From assembly GCA_023231065.1 (NCBI GenBank), contig JALNWE010000035.1, positions 1 to 29,354 on the forward strand: a stretch of 29,354 nucleotides of DNA, read 5' to 3'. The notes under the pieces are model-generated. The model saw only the letters and a program-made list of their open reading frames with translations, was not told where the DNA came from and did no database searches. This stretch comes from Bacteroidales bacterium. GTDB lineage: Bacteria; Bacteroidota; Bacteroidia; Bacteroidales; FEN-979. The position numbers and the translations under genes are program-made. Position 1 is the stretch's first letter. Each line of letters begins with the position of its first letter. Shown here in pieces: positions 1 to 8,288 of this stretch.

Positions 1-69
1 TCCTTTTTCCTGAGCATATCCTGCCCCGATAAGGACAAACGATAATAGAAATAGAATTTGTTTTTTCAT
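1..69 (-). CDS. Truncated gene for a secreted protein (N-terminus only)
   Basis: Reading leftward from an ATG at 69-67, the 23 codons to the window edge encode MKKQILFLLSFVLIGAGYAQ followed by EKG. This is a textbook signal peptide: two lysines, a hydrophobic core, and a probable signal peptidase I site after the YAQ-type small-residue motif. The rest of the gene lies outside the window, so the mature protein's function cannot be judged. It is divergent from the NRAMP gene and shares a roughly 145-bp intergenic region with it. Confidence 0.75.
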   Translation of the reverse strand, partial: MKKQILFLLSFVLIGAGYAQEKG

Positions 70-214
70 AGATTTTGTTTTTTGCAAATGAACGAAATTT
101 TAGGTTATTATAGTGCATATTTATGATAAAAAAAACGCGGAAAGTTGGCAATCCTGTTAATTTTTCCCCATTTATTCCTAATTTTATCTGGTCCATTTAT
201 TGAATCTGTTACCG

Positions 215-1477
215 ATGAATTTCAACTTTCTGAAAGACATACAGCGGCGGGATCACAAACCCCGGTTCGGGGCGCTCGACATCCTTCAATACATCGGGCC
301 GGGATTGCTCGTCACGGTTGGTTTTATTGATCCGGGGAACTGGGCTTCCAACGTCGCGGCCGGATCGGAGTACGGCTATGAATTATTATGGATGATCACC
401 CTATCGACCATCATACTGATCATTCTGCAGCACAATGTGGCCCATCTCGGTATTGCAACGGGATTGTGCCTTTCAGAAGCGGCAACCCGATATGCCAAGC
501 CCTGGGTTTCAAGGGCCCTATTGATTTCCGCCATGGGGGCTTCGGTCTCCACCTCGTTGGCCGAAATTCTTGGCGCTTCCATTGCCTTAAATATGCTTTT
601 TGATATTCCGATCCCTACAGGAGCGGTTTTGGCTTTCTTTTTCGTGATCATCATGCTTTTTACACATTCTTATCAGAAAATCGAAAAATTCATCATCGCT
701 TTTGTTTCCATCATTGGCCTTTCGTTTTTATATGAACTGAGTTTGGTTGATATTGACTGGACCGCAGCCGGAATAGGGTGGGTCAAACCGTCAGTCCCCG
801 AAGGTTCAATGATCGTCATTATGAGCGTCCTTGGGGCCGTGGTGATGCCGCATAACCTTTTCCTTCATTCCGAAGTGATCCAGAGCCGGCAGTGGCACCT
901 GGAAGATGAAAAAGTGATCAGGCGGCAAATGGATTATGAACTCTTCGATACCCTGTTTTCCATGATCATCGGATGGGCTATCAACAGCGCGATGATACTG
1001 TTGGCCGCCTCTTCCTTTTATGCCCATAAGGTCCCGGTCAATGAATTGCAACAATCAAAAGATATCCTGCAACCTTTATTGGGGAACAATGCCGGTAATG
1101 TGTTTGCCATAGCCTTGTTATTTGCCGGTCTCGCATCGGCCATTACTTCGGGTATGGCAGGTGGATCGATTTTTTCAGGTTTATTTGGCGAACCTTACGA
1201 TATTCATGATAGCCACTCTCGCCTCGGGGTCATAATTTCGCTGGTATTTGCCCTGCTCATCCTGTTCCTGATCCGGGATCCTTACCGGGGATTGATCTTC
1301 TCGCAAATGGCCCTGAGCATCCAACTGCCCTTTACCGTTTTTCTACAAATCTGGCTCACCTCTTCAAAAAAGGTTATGGGCCGGTATGTGAATAAAAAAC
1401 GTATCACCGCGATTTTATTGGCGATCGGGATCATTATCGCGTACCTGAATATTAAATTGCTGATCAGTTTCCTTTAA
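215..1477 (+). CDS. mntH: NRAMP-family divalent metal transporter (Mn2+/Fe2+)
   Basis: This is a polytopic inner-membrane protein of the NRAMP family, which imports Mn2+ or Fe2+ with protons. The TM1 metal-binding motif DPGNWASN is present (Asp39 and Asn42 from the ATG start), as is the TM6 motif VVMPHNLFLHS (Met211, His213). Those are the residues that coordinate metal in characterised members. Length is about 420 residues, normal for bacterial MntH. I place the start at the ATG at 215. A TTG at 200 would add only MNLLP. No Shine-Dalgarno is seen, as usual in this phylum. A PHP-domain gene follows. The family is clear; metal specificity and the gene symbol are inferred. Confidence 0.9.
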   Translation: MNFNFLKDIQRRDHKPRFGALDILQYIGPGLLVTVGFIDPGNWASNVAAGSEYGYELLWMITLSTIILIILQHNVAHLGIATGLCLSEAATRYAKPWVSRALLISAMGASVSTSLAEILGASIALNMLFDIPIPTGAVLAFFFVIIMLFTHSYQKIEKFIIAFVSIIGLSFLYELSLVDIDWTAAGIGWVKPSVPEGSMIVIMSVLGAVVMPHNLFLHSEVIQSRQWHLEDEKVIRRQMDYELFDTLFSMIIGWAINSAMILLAASSFYAHKVPVNELQQSKDILQPLLGNNAGNVFAIALLFAGLASAITSGMAGGSIFSGLFGEPYDIHDSHSRLGVIISLVFALLILFLIRDPYRGLIFSQMALSIQLPFTVFLQIWLTSSKKVMGRYVNKKRITAILLAIGIIIAYLNIKLLISFL

Positions 1478-1541
1478 TTGCTTCTGCTTTGTTCCTTTTA
1501 CCCGGATATGAAATCAAGAACGGGAATTGGAAAATCTCATG

Positions 1542-1549
1542 TACCTTTG
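1542..1549 (+). promoter_or_regulatory. Candidate Bacteroidetes -7 promoter box
   Basis: TACCTTTG matches the TAnnTTTG -7 consensus of Bacteroidetes primary-sigma promoters. It lies 52 bp upstream of the ATG at 1601. A convincing -33 TTTG is not visible. If it is used, transcription starts near 1556, so the PHP gene cannot start at the upstream in-frame TTG at 1478. Confidence 0.45.
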
Positions 1550-1600
1550 TCATGTTGTAACTGTATTTTAAACACCGGAAAGTTTGCCAACAGACAATTA

Positions 1601-2854
1601 ATGGGACGAAAGATTCTGGAAACAGCTGGTTGTTTTATTCTCTTCCTTGTAATGGTTGAGCTGGTAATCTATTTTCTGGCCCCGATATATGATTTCCCGG
1701 CGCCTCAGCCCTTTTCGGGTGACCGGTTTTATAATCCCTATAAGGGGATGGACAGTACCCAATGGAGAAAGGCCAATTTCCACTTTCATACCAAAGCGTG
1801 GGGCGGGTTGACCAGTGGCCGTCATAACACCCATGAGGCATTTTATCAAACTTATAAAACCCTGGGCTATGATGCAGCCCAGATATCCAACTACCAGTCG
1901 ATCGATGATTTTTACAAGGATTCCTCCTTCTATGTCCCGGTCTATGAACATGGTTTCGGAATACGAAAAAAGCACCAGGTCCTGATCGGCGCCCGGAAAG
2001 TATTGTGGCTTGATTATTCACTGGTTCAAAACGTTAACCATAAACAGCATATCTTGAACTGTTTGCGGCCCAATGCCGAGATTGTGGCCATAGCCCATCC
2101 CGACTGGGAAAATGGATATTCCTTTGATGATATGCACCGTTTGACAAATTACGATCTGGTTGAGGCCCTGGATGCCAACTGGCGGTCCATCCCGCAATGG
2201 GATGCAGCTTTGTCGGCCGGACATCCGGTATTTATTTTGGCCGACGATGATGCCCATGATATTGCCAATCCCTATGAAATCCAGAGGATGTGTACTTATA
2301 TTAATGCCCCTTCGGTAAGGGGTGAAGAGTTGATCCAATCCTTAAAAACCGGCAAAGCTTTCGGCGCTGAAATTTTTATGGGCGAAGGGGAAACATTCAC
2401 ACAAAAAGTAAAGCATGCCCGTGAGGTCCCGGTTGTGAATTCGGTGGTCATGAAATCGGATACACTGCTTGTTTCGGTGAGTGAAAGGCCGTTAAAGGTA
2501 ACCTTCATAGGTCAGGACGGGGAAATCAGAAAAATAGTCCGGCTCAAGGATAAGGCGTGGTACAAGTTCAAACCTGAGGACACTTATATCCGGACGGAAA
2601 TTCAGTTCCTGAAGTATTACAGATATCCTCAGGTAGGGGCCGGAACGCTTTTTTACCTCAACCCGGTTTTCAGATATAATGGCGAAAAACCCTCCAATGC
2701 TTTGCAGGCAGGGATCAACTGGCCCCGGACCCTTATCCAGCGGATTTTAGGGATCGGATCAATAATAGGACTGGCGGTGGCGGCATACTATGCCCGGAGG
2801 AACCGGAAGAAAAAGGACAGTCCAATGACAAGTGACAAATCCACGATGCGCTGA
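1601..2854 (+). CDS. Membrane-anchored PHP-domain (metallophosphoesterase-like) protein
   Basis: The protein has 417 residues from the ATG at 1601. An N-terminal membrane segment (about residues 9-27, CFILFLVMVELVIYFLAPIY) is followed by a PHP-like domain. Its metal-ligand signatures are NFHFH (His61, His63), an EHG motif near residue 116, AHPDW (His166) and ADDDAHD (Asp216-His219). A second hydrophobic segment near residues 378-395 is followed by a basic tail. PHP domains are metal-dependent phosphoesterases; the substrate here is unknown. The in-frame TTG at 1478 and ATG at 1508 are rejected because they add a non-conserved leader and lie upstream of a -7 promoter box. The last residues (about DSPMTSDKSTMR) appear to be encoded by low-complexity filler. 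Confidence 0.75.
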   Translation: MGRKILETAGCFILFLVMVELVIYFLAPIYDFPAPQPFSGDRFYNPYKGMDSTQWRKANFHFHTKAWGGLTSGRHNTHEAFYQTYKTLGYDAAQISNYQSIDDFYKDSSFYVPVYEHGFGIRKKHQVLIGARKVLWLDYSLVQNVNHKQHILNCLRPNAEIVAIAHPDWENGYSFDDMHRLTNYDLVEALDANWRSIPQWDAALSAGHPVFILADDDAHDIANPYEIQRMCTYINAPSVRGEELIQSLKTGKAFGAEIFMGEGETFTQKVKHAREVPVVNSVVMKSDTLLVSVSERPLKVTFIGQDGEIRKIVRLKDKAWYKFKPEDTYIRTEIQFLKYYRYPQVGAGTLFYLNPVFRYNGEKPSNALQAGINWPRTLIQRILGIGSIIGLAVAAYYARRNRKKKDSPMTSDKSTMR

Positions 2855-2896
2855 TGCGCTGAGTTATTAAATATTAATAGGTTATTATTTCTTGTT

Positions 2897-4669
2897 TTGC
2901 CTTCAAATAGAAAGATATATATTGCCCTGATCGTTTTATTAGCGCTTTCGGCGTTGGCGCGGGGTTTTATTGCCGGGTCCATTGAATTGGGCAATGATGA
3001 AGTGTATTACTGGACGTATGCCAAATTTCCGGCGATGAGCCATTTCGATCATCCGCCGATGGTAGGCCTGGTGATCCAGCTTTTCACATGGAACCTTCAT
3101 TTCGACAGTGAGTTTTTTCTCCGGTTAGCGGCTGTGGTCTTTGGTACGCTCAGTACCGGCATGATGTTCCTGATCGGGCGGCAGATCAAGAGTCCGCTCA
3201 CCGGTTTATATGCCGCTTTTCTTTATACCGCCTCTTTTTACGGGTTTATCCTGTCGGGAACTTTCATTCTACCCGACGGCCCCCAGGTGTTTTTCTGGTT
3301 GCTGACCCTTTATTTCCTGGTCAAATCCCTTCCCGATCCGGACCTGATACCTGCAAGCCGGAATTATCTCTTTTTTGCCGGGATCACCACCGGGTTGGCC
3401 TTGTTGTCCAAATACCATGCGGTCTTTCTGATAGCCGGAACGTTCTTTTATATCGCATTTTATAACCGGAAATGGTTTACCGCGAAGGAAACCTGGGCCG
3501 CTTTTGCCTTGGCCATTCTCAGTTGTTTACCCGTGATCTTCTGGAATGCCGAAAATGATTTCATCAGTTTTACTTTCCATGAAAGCCGGGTCGGGATCAC
3601 GGAATCGGGTATTCATCCTCAATATTTCCTGACCGAAGTGGCAGGACAGTTTTTCTATAATAACCCGGTCAATGTGATCATCATCCTTACAGCGCTGGTG
3701 GCCATGATCCGGAAGCGGAATTTCCTGGAACGTCCATACCAACGGTTGATTTTATGGATCAGCCTGCCGATGTTATTCGTATTTCTTACTTTTTCTTTAT
3801 TCCGCAGTACATTACCCCACTGGACAGGCCCGGCATATCTGGGATTGATCCTTATTGGCGCTGCCTGGTTGGCCGACCCTCCCTTAAATGCCAGGAAACT
3901 GAGACTTATCCCGTGGCCTGTAATCCTCTCGCTTACCTTGTTAGCAGGAGTTGCAGTAGTCGGTGTCGGACAAATCCGGTTTGGCTGGATCCCGTTGCAA
4001 CGGATGAAAATGGATGATGTTTCCCTTGACATGTATGGATGGAAACAGTTAGGCGATAAATTTGGCGCCATTTCCAGTTGGGACGAAGATCATTATTTGA
4101 TTGATAAAGGATCGCCATTGCTCACTTTCCGGTGGTTCCCGGCGGCTAATTATGATTACTATGTAGCCCGGAAATTAAATAAATCCGTCTATGCCCTGGG
4201 AGAGCTCGAACGCATTCATAAGTATTACTGGATCGATCAGGAACGCGGCATGCTGAAAAAGGGCAGCGATGCCTGGTATATTGCGCTCAGCGATGACTAT
4301 GAGGATCCGGTTGCCCTTTATGGTGGATTGTATGAACTCATTCTGCCATCGGATACAATTTCTATTCTCAGGGGAAAGGAAACAGTCCGAAAAGCTTTTG
4401 TCTTCCGGTTGATTGACCTGAAAGAGGATCTCTCGTTTGCCAAAGCATCCTCGCCGGTGAAACCTAAGACAGCGATATCCATGGATACCCTGGATTATTT
4501 TATCCGCCAGATCAGGATGGATACCCTATATCTCGATATTCTCCATAAAAAGTCGGTTGAAGACACCCTCCCCATGGATTTACTGATCCATCAGGAAGCA
4601 GAAAAGATGTTGCTCCAATCGCGCGAACTGATTTTACTGCCGGATAGCGGAGCCCGAAAAAATCCGTAA
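2897..4669 (+). CDS. GT39/ArnT-like integral membrane glycosyltransferase
   Basis: The protein has 590 residues with many transmembrane segments in the first 350 or so. The first loop carries GNDEVYYW (Asp34, Glu35) and then FDHPP (residues 50-54). This is the acidic catalytic pair and His-Pro motif typical of the PMT_2/ArnT branch of GT39 enzymes, which use polyprenyl-phosphate sugars. A LPDGP motif near residue 125 also fits. The C-terminal 230 residues are soluble, probably periplasmic. I use the TTG at 2897 because the first membrane helix begins straight after it and the next methionine (about residue 47) would remove the catalytic loop. The acceptor (lipid or protein) cannot be told. 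Its stop lies 3 bp from the convergent fumC stop. Confidence 0.8.
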   Translation: MPSNRKIYIALIVLLALSALARGFIAGSIELGNDEVYYWTYAKFPAMSHFDHPPMVGLVIQLFTWNLHFDSEFFLRLAAVVFGTLSTGMMFLIGRQIKSPLTGLYAAFLYTASFYGFILSGTFILPDGPQVFFWLLTLYFLVKSLPDPDLIPASRNYLFFAGITTGLALLSKYHAVFLIAGTFFYIAFYNRKWFTAKETWAAFALAILSCLPVIFWNAENDFISFTFHESRVGITESGIHPQYFLTEVAGQFFYNNPVNVIIILTALVAMIRKRNFLERPYQRLILWISLPMLFVFLTFSLFRSTLPHWTGPAYLGLILIGAAWLADPPLNARKLRLIPWPVILSLTLLAGVAVVGVGQIRFGWIPLQRMKMDDVSLDMYGWKQLGDKFGAISSWDEDHYLIDKGSPLLTFRWFPAANYDYYVARKLNKSVYALGELERIHKYYWIDQERGMLKKGSDAWYIALSDDYEDPVALYGGLYELILPSDTISILRGKETVRKAFVFRLIDLKEDLSFAKASSPVKPKTAISMDTLDYFIRQIRMDTLYLDILHKKSVEDTLPMDLLIHQEAEKMLLQSRELILLPDSGARKNP

Positions 4670-4672
4670 GCA

Positions 4673-6070
4673 TCATTTGGGCGCTATCATCTTTTTGGGA
4701 TCAACGATCCGGGTGAATTCTTCATCGGTCAGGAGACCCAGCTCCAGGGCGGCTTCCCGCAGCGTCTTATGTTCGGTATGCGCTTTCTTGGCGATCTTGG
4801 CCGAATTGTCATACCCGATAAACGGATTGAGCGCGGTGACCAACATCAGCGAATTTTCCAGGTTATGGCCGATGGCCGTCAGGTTGGGTTGGATACCGAC
4901 CGCGCAATTCATACTGAAAGAAAGACAAACATCCCCTAACAGCCGGGCTGACATCAGCAGGTTGGAGATCATCAGGGGTTTGAAGACATTGAGCTGGAAA
5001 TGGCCGTTCATTCCCCCGATATTGATGGCCACATCGTTGCCTAAAACCTGGCAGCAGACCATGGTCATGGCTTCGCATTGAGTGGGGTTGACCTTGCCGG
5101 GCATGATGCTGGAACCTGGTTCATTTTCAGGCAGCATCAGTTCACCGATACCACACCGGGGGCCGGAAGCAGCGAAACGAATGTTCGAGGCGATGTGCAT
5201 CAGACTTACTGCCAGCGTTTTCAGGGCGCCCGATGTTTCAACCATGGCGTCGTGCGCTGACAGGGATTCAAATTTGTTTGGCGCCGTAATGAAAGGAAGA
5301 CCGGTAAGTTCGGATATTTTTTTAGCAACCAGCACATCATAATTTTTCGGTGCATTCAATCCCGTACCGACAGCTGTTCCTCCCAGGGCTAATTCCGAAA
5401 GATGGGGGAGGGTGTTCTTCAAAGCTTTCAACCCATGGTCCAGCTGGGAAACATACCCCGAAAATTCCTGGCCTAAAGTAAGGGGAGTGGCATCCATAAG
5501 GTGGGTGCGGCCGGTTTTTACAATATCCCTGAACTCAGTTACTTTTTTCAACAGGGTTTCTTTCAGTTTTTCCACACCCGGGACCGTCGTTTCGATGATC
5601 ATCTTGTAACCGGCGATGCTCATGGCGGCCGGGAAGGTGTCGTTCGACGATTGCGATTTGTTCACGTCATCGTTGGGATGGACCAGCCTTTTTCCCTCGG
5701 CTTCCAGCGACCCACCGCCCAAAACATGGGCCCGGTTGGCGATCACCTCGTTCAGGTTCATGTTGGTCTGCGTTCCCGATCCGGTTTGCCAGATCACCAG
5801 CGGAAACTGGTCGTCCATCTTTCCTTCGAGGATCTCGTCGATGGCCTTCACGATCAGATCTTTCTTTTCGGCTGCTAATACCCCCAAATCAAAATTGACC
5901 AGGGCTGCCGCTTTTTTAAGGATCGCCATAGCCCGGATCACCTCTTTGGGCATGGAACCGGGTTCCCCAATCCTGAAATTTGTCAGTGACCGCTGCGTCT
6001 GAGCGCCCCAATATTTTTCCACAGGAACTTCAATAGGTCCCATGGTGTCTTTTTCGATGCGTGTTTTCAT
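4673..6070 (-). CDS. fumC: Fumarate hydratase class II
   Basis: The protein has 465 residues, the normal length for class II fumarase, which interconverts fumarate and malate in the TCA cycle without an iron-sulfur cluster. Visible signatures are TGSGTQTNMN (96-105), SSNDTFP (141-147), GRTHLMDA (187-194, including His190) and the mobile-loop signature GSSIMPGKVNP (319-329). The N-terminus starts with the typical R-I-E-x-D-x-M-G-x-I-E-V-P. These features separate it from argininosuccinate lyase and adenylosuccinate lyase. Aspartase shares the fold, but the overall pattern, including the GTGLN segment, favours fumarase. It is the last gene of a minus-strand block and converges on the glycosyltransferase gene. 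Confidence 0.95.
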   Translation of the reverse strand: MKTRIEKDTMGPIEVPVEKYWGAQTQRSLTNFRIGEPGSMPKEVIRAMAILKKAAALVNFDLGVLAAEKKDLIVKAIDEILEGKMDDQFPLVIWQTGSGTQTNMNLNEVIANRAHVLGGGSLEAEGKRLVHPNDDVNKSQSSNDTFPAAMSIAGYKMIIETTVPGVEKLKETLLKKVTEFRDIVKTGRTHLMDATPLTLGQEFSGYVSQLDHGLKALKNTLPHLSELALGGTAVGTGLNAPKNYDVLVAKKISELTGLPFITAPNKFESLSAHDAMVETSGALKTLAVSLMHIASNIRFAASGPRCGIGELMLPENEPGSSIMPGKVNPTQCEAMTMVCCQVLGNDVAINIGGMNGHFQLNVFKPLMISNLLMSARLLGDVCLSFSMNCAVGIQPNLTAIGHNLENSLMLVTALNPFIGYDNSAKIAKKAHTEHKTLREAALELGLLTDEEFTRIVDPKKMIAPK

Positions 6071-6098
6071 AGGCGAATATTATGGAATTAATAATTGA

Positions 6099-6476
6099 TT
6101 ACGGATAATTAAGGACTGAGGGTGAAGAATGAGGGGTGAGAAGTGGGAGGATGTCTTCCTCGGAGTAACCGATCACGGCTTTATAATCTGTTTCAACAAT
6201 CGGTCGCATAATCAGTTTTGGGTTTTCTACCAGGATCCTGATCCATTCATAGTCTTCAAATTCCATCCCTTTCAGAAAGCGTTTGAAGTACCCTTCCTGT
6301 GTCCGGACAATTTCAACCGGCCTTTTGTTAAGTTTCACGAGGAGTTTCTCCAAGGTTTTATCGGTAAACGGAATTTTCAGGTATTCGATCACTTCGAATT
6401 CCTTCGCGTTTTTCCGGATATACTCCAGTACCAGCCGGGACTTTTTACATTGTGGATTATGATAGATACGGACCAA
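6099..6476 (-). CDS. ArsC/Spx-family thioredoxin-fold protein
   Basis: A 125-residue protein of the ArsC/Spx/YffB family. The N-terminal HNPQCKKSR carries the catalytic-type Cys10. NKRP (Arg52) and NPKLIMRPIV (Arg91-Pro92) match the conserved Arg and cis-Pro region. The arginine equivalent to E. coli ArsC Arg107 appears to be replaced, around IGYSEED near residue 104, so true arsenate reduction is uncertain. The start is TTG at 6476; no upstream ATG is in frame, though an ATT just before it cannot be excluded. The last dozen residues (LTPHSSPSVLNYP) are encoded by a low-complexity CTCATTCTTCAC-type stretch and are probably not ancestral. It lies 42 bp downstream of prfB. Confidence 0.8.
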   Translation of the reverse strand: MVRIYHNPQCKKSRLVLEYIRKNAKEFEVIEYLKIPFTDKTLEKLLVKLNKRPVEIVRTQEGYFKRFLKGMEFEDYEWIRILVENPKLIMRPIVETDYKAVIGYSEEDILPLLTPHSSPSVLNYP

Positions 6477-6518
6477 AATATAATTTATGATTTGAAAATG
6501 GGCTGATGTGTTGATGTG

Positions 6519-7608
6519 TTACGCGCTTCCAAACTCCATCAGGTATGCTTTGATGAAACGGGTGAGGTCGCCATCCAGAACGGACTGTGTATCGCTGGTT
6601 TCTGTGCCGGTGCGGAGGTCTTTCACCATTTTGTAAGGATGCAGCACGTAACTGCGGATCTGGCTACCCCATTCGATCCTCTTTTTTCCGCTTTCGATCA
6701 CGGCGATTTTTTCCCTTTTTTTGCGGAGCTCGATCTCATAGAGTTGCGATTTCAGGAGTTTCAGGGCTTTTTCACGGTTCTGTCCCTGTGATCTCGTTTC
6801 CTGACACTCGATCACGATCCCGGTAGGTTCGTGTTTCAACCTGACGGCAGTTTCCACTTTATTGACATTTTGTCCGCCGGGACCACTGCTCCGGAAAGTA
6901 TCCCATGTAATTTCCGAAGGGTTGATCTCAATCACGATATCATCGTTGATGATGGGATAAGCGTACACCGATGCAAACGAAGTATGTCGCTTGTGGTTGG
7001 CGTCGAACGGCGATAATCTGACCAGCCGGTGAACGCCGTTTTCCCCTTTCAGGTAACCATAAGCGTACTCCCCTTCGAATTCAAGGGTCACCGACTTGAG
7101 ACCGGCCACATCGCCTTCCTGAAAATCAAGTTCCTTGACCTTGAACCGGCTCCGCTCCCCGTAACGGATGTACATCCGCATAAGCATCTGTGCCCAGTCC
7201 TGGCTTTCGGTGCCCCCTGCCCCGGAATTGATCTGAACAATGGCGCTTAGCTTGTCTTCCTGACCACTCAGCATATTCCGGAACTCAAGATCTTCGATCA
7301 ACCCAAGGGTATGCCCATAAGGCTCTTCCAATTCCTCCTCTTTCGCCTGTCCCTGGACAAAGAATTCCCACATGATCTGGAGTTCCTCGAAATTATGGGC
7401 TGCCTTATCAAAAGCATCAGTCCATGATTTTTCATCGCGGATGGTCCTTAATAGTTGTTCGGCTGTTTTGGGATTATCCCAGAATCCAGGCTCCTCGGTG
7501 AGCTTTTCTTCTTCTGCTATCTTTGCCCGTTTAGTATCAATGTCAAAGAAACCTCCTTAAGGCATCAAGCCTTTTTTCAAGATCCTTCATTTGTTCCAAT
7601 GCTACCAT
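6519..7608 (-). CDS. prfB: Peptide chain release factor 2, with programmed +1 frameshift
   Basis: RF2 reads UAA and UGA stop codons. Zero frame runs from ATG at 7608 for 21 codons (M-V-A-L-E-Q-M-K to R-R-F-L) into an in-frame TGA at 7545-7543. A +1 shift on CTT continues with GAC (7544-7542), in frame to the stop at 6519. The product is about 362 residues, close to E. coli RF2. The shifted segment includes EEPGFWDNP, typical of RF2. SPF, the stop-recognition tripeptide, falls near residues 199-201 and GGQ near 244-246 (SSGPGGQNVNK). The large second reading frame is open from the shift site on, so this is a functional gene, not a pseudogene. It sits between recX and the ArsC-like gene. Confidence 0.95.
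7542..7557 (-). promoter_or_regulatory. prfB programmed +1 frameshift signal
   Basis: On the minus strand the signal is AGGAGGTTTCTTTGAC. It has a Shine-Dalgarno-like AGGAGG, a 3-nt spacer, the CTT slippery codon, an in-frame TGA, and C as the next base. Spacing matches the E. coli prfB site. The arrangement makes RF2 synthesis self-regulating: when RF2 is scarce, ribosomes pause at TGA and slip. Confidence 0.93.
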
Positions 7609-7683
7609 ACAATATAACTAATAATGAATAACTAACAGTGAATAATCATAAATTTTCATCCAGCCATCCACCTCATCCCCTGG

Positions 7684-7705
7684 CCCTTCTCCTCAAGGAG
7701 AAGGG
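7684..7705. repeat. Perfect 9-bp-stem hairpin between recX and prfB
   Basis: CCCTTCTCC at 7684-7692 and GGAGAAGGG at 7697-7705 are perfect inverse complements around a TCAA loop. The hairpin lies just after the recX stop. No T-run follows on either strand, so an intrinsic terminator is not certain. The surrounding CCTCATCCCCTGGCCC context resembles a dispersed palindromic intergenic repeat. Confidence 0.7.
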
Positions 7706-7709
7706 AGAA

Positions 7710-8195
7710 TCAAGAATCCAGTGTCAAGCATCCAGTGTCCAGCATTACCTGTTTGACGATTTCTGCCTCAAATCCTTTTCCAGTGACAAAATTGATGATT
7801 TTTTCGCGGAGTTCCATGTTTTTTCCGCTTTTTATTTCATTCCTTTTCTTCGCGATGAGTAAACGGATCATATCCAGATATTCCTCCCGGGTGATCCCTT
7901 CGAGGGCAAGGGTGATGATTTTTTCAGGTATCTGTCTTCCCTTCAGTTCATACCGGATCTTTTGCCGTCCCCATTTATTATGGTTGAATTTGCCCCTTAC
8001 AAAAGCCATGGCAAATCTTTCTTCATTGATAAAGCCCTCCTTACCAAGATGTTCCATGATGGAGTCGGTTTCCCCCCGTGGAACACCCCATGTTTTCAGC
8101 TTTTGGACCACTTCAAACCGGCATCGTTCCTGATAAGCGCAGAAACGTTCAATTTTAACAAGAACTTCGGGGCCTGGTTTATTGCTTGAATTCAT
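7710..8195 (-). CDS. recX: RecX family regulatory protein
   Basis: A 161-residue protein with the three-helix repeats of RecX, which binds RecA filaments and modulates recombination and SOS activity. Segments resembling known RecX proteins are AYQERCRFEVVQKL, then HLGKEGFINEERFAMAFVRGK and NKWGRQKIRYELKGRQI. ATG start at 8195. The last residues (LDTGCLTLDS) are encoded by a short direct repeat of the type GACACTGGATgCTTGACACTGGATTCTTGA, so the true family C-terminus probably ends earlier. It is followed by a perfect hairpin and then prfB, so the two may be co-transcribed. No recA is seen in the window. Confidence 0.85.
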   Translation of the reverse strand: MNSSNKPGPEVLVKIERFCAYQERCRFEVVQKLKTWGVPRGETDSIMEHLGKEGFINEERFAMAFVRGKFNHNKWGRQKIRYELKGRQIPEKIITLALEGITREEYLDMIRLLIAKKRNEIKSGKNMELREKIINFVTGKGFEAEIVKQVMLDTGCLTLDS

Positions 8196-8217
8196 GGCGC
8201 TCTTTTTATCCTTGGGA

Positions 8218-8240
8218 AAATGTGTAATTTTAACACATTT
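8218..8240. promoter_or_regulatory. AT-rich palindrome upstream of recX
   Basis: AAATGTGT (8218-8225) and ACACATTT (8233-8240) are perfect inverse complements around a 7-nt AT loop. It sits 23-45 bp upstream of the recX start and 49 bp past the mannosidase stop. It could be an operator for recX or an atypical terminator of the mannosidase gene; no T-run follows in the leftward direction. Function is not determined. Confidence 0.4.
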
Positions 8241-8288
8241 GTTGTATGATGGGTATGTGAAATATGGTTTAACAGGGGATAAACCCGG

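Noticed and set aside
1478..1600. 41-residue N-terminal extension of the PHP protein from TTG at 1478
   Set aside because: It begins at the base after the transporter stop, has no domain character, and contains a promoter -7 box; ATG at 1601 is followed directly by a membrane anchor.
7373..7608. prfB as a broken gene, because the first 21 codons end in TGA
   Set aside because: The TGA lies in a complete programmed frameshift signal and the +1 frame is open and RF2-like throughout.
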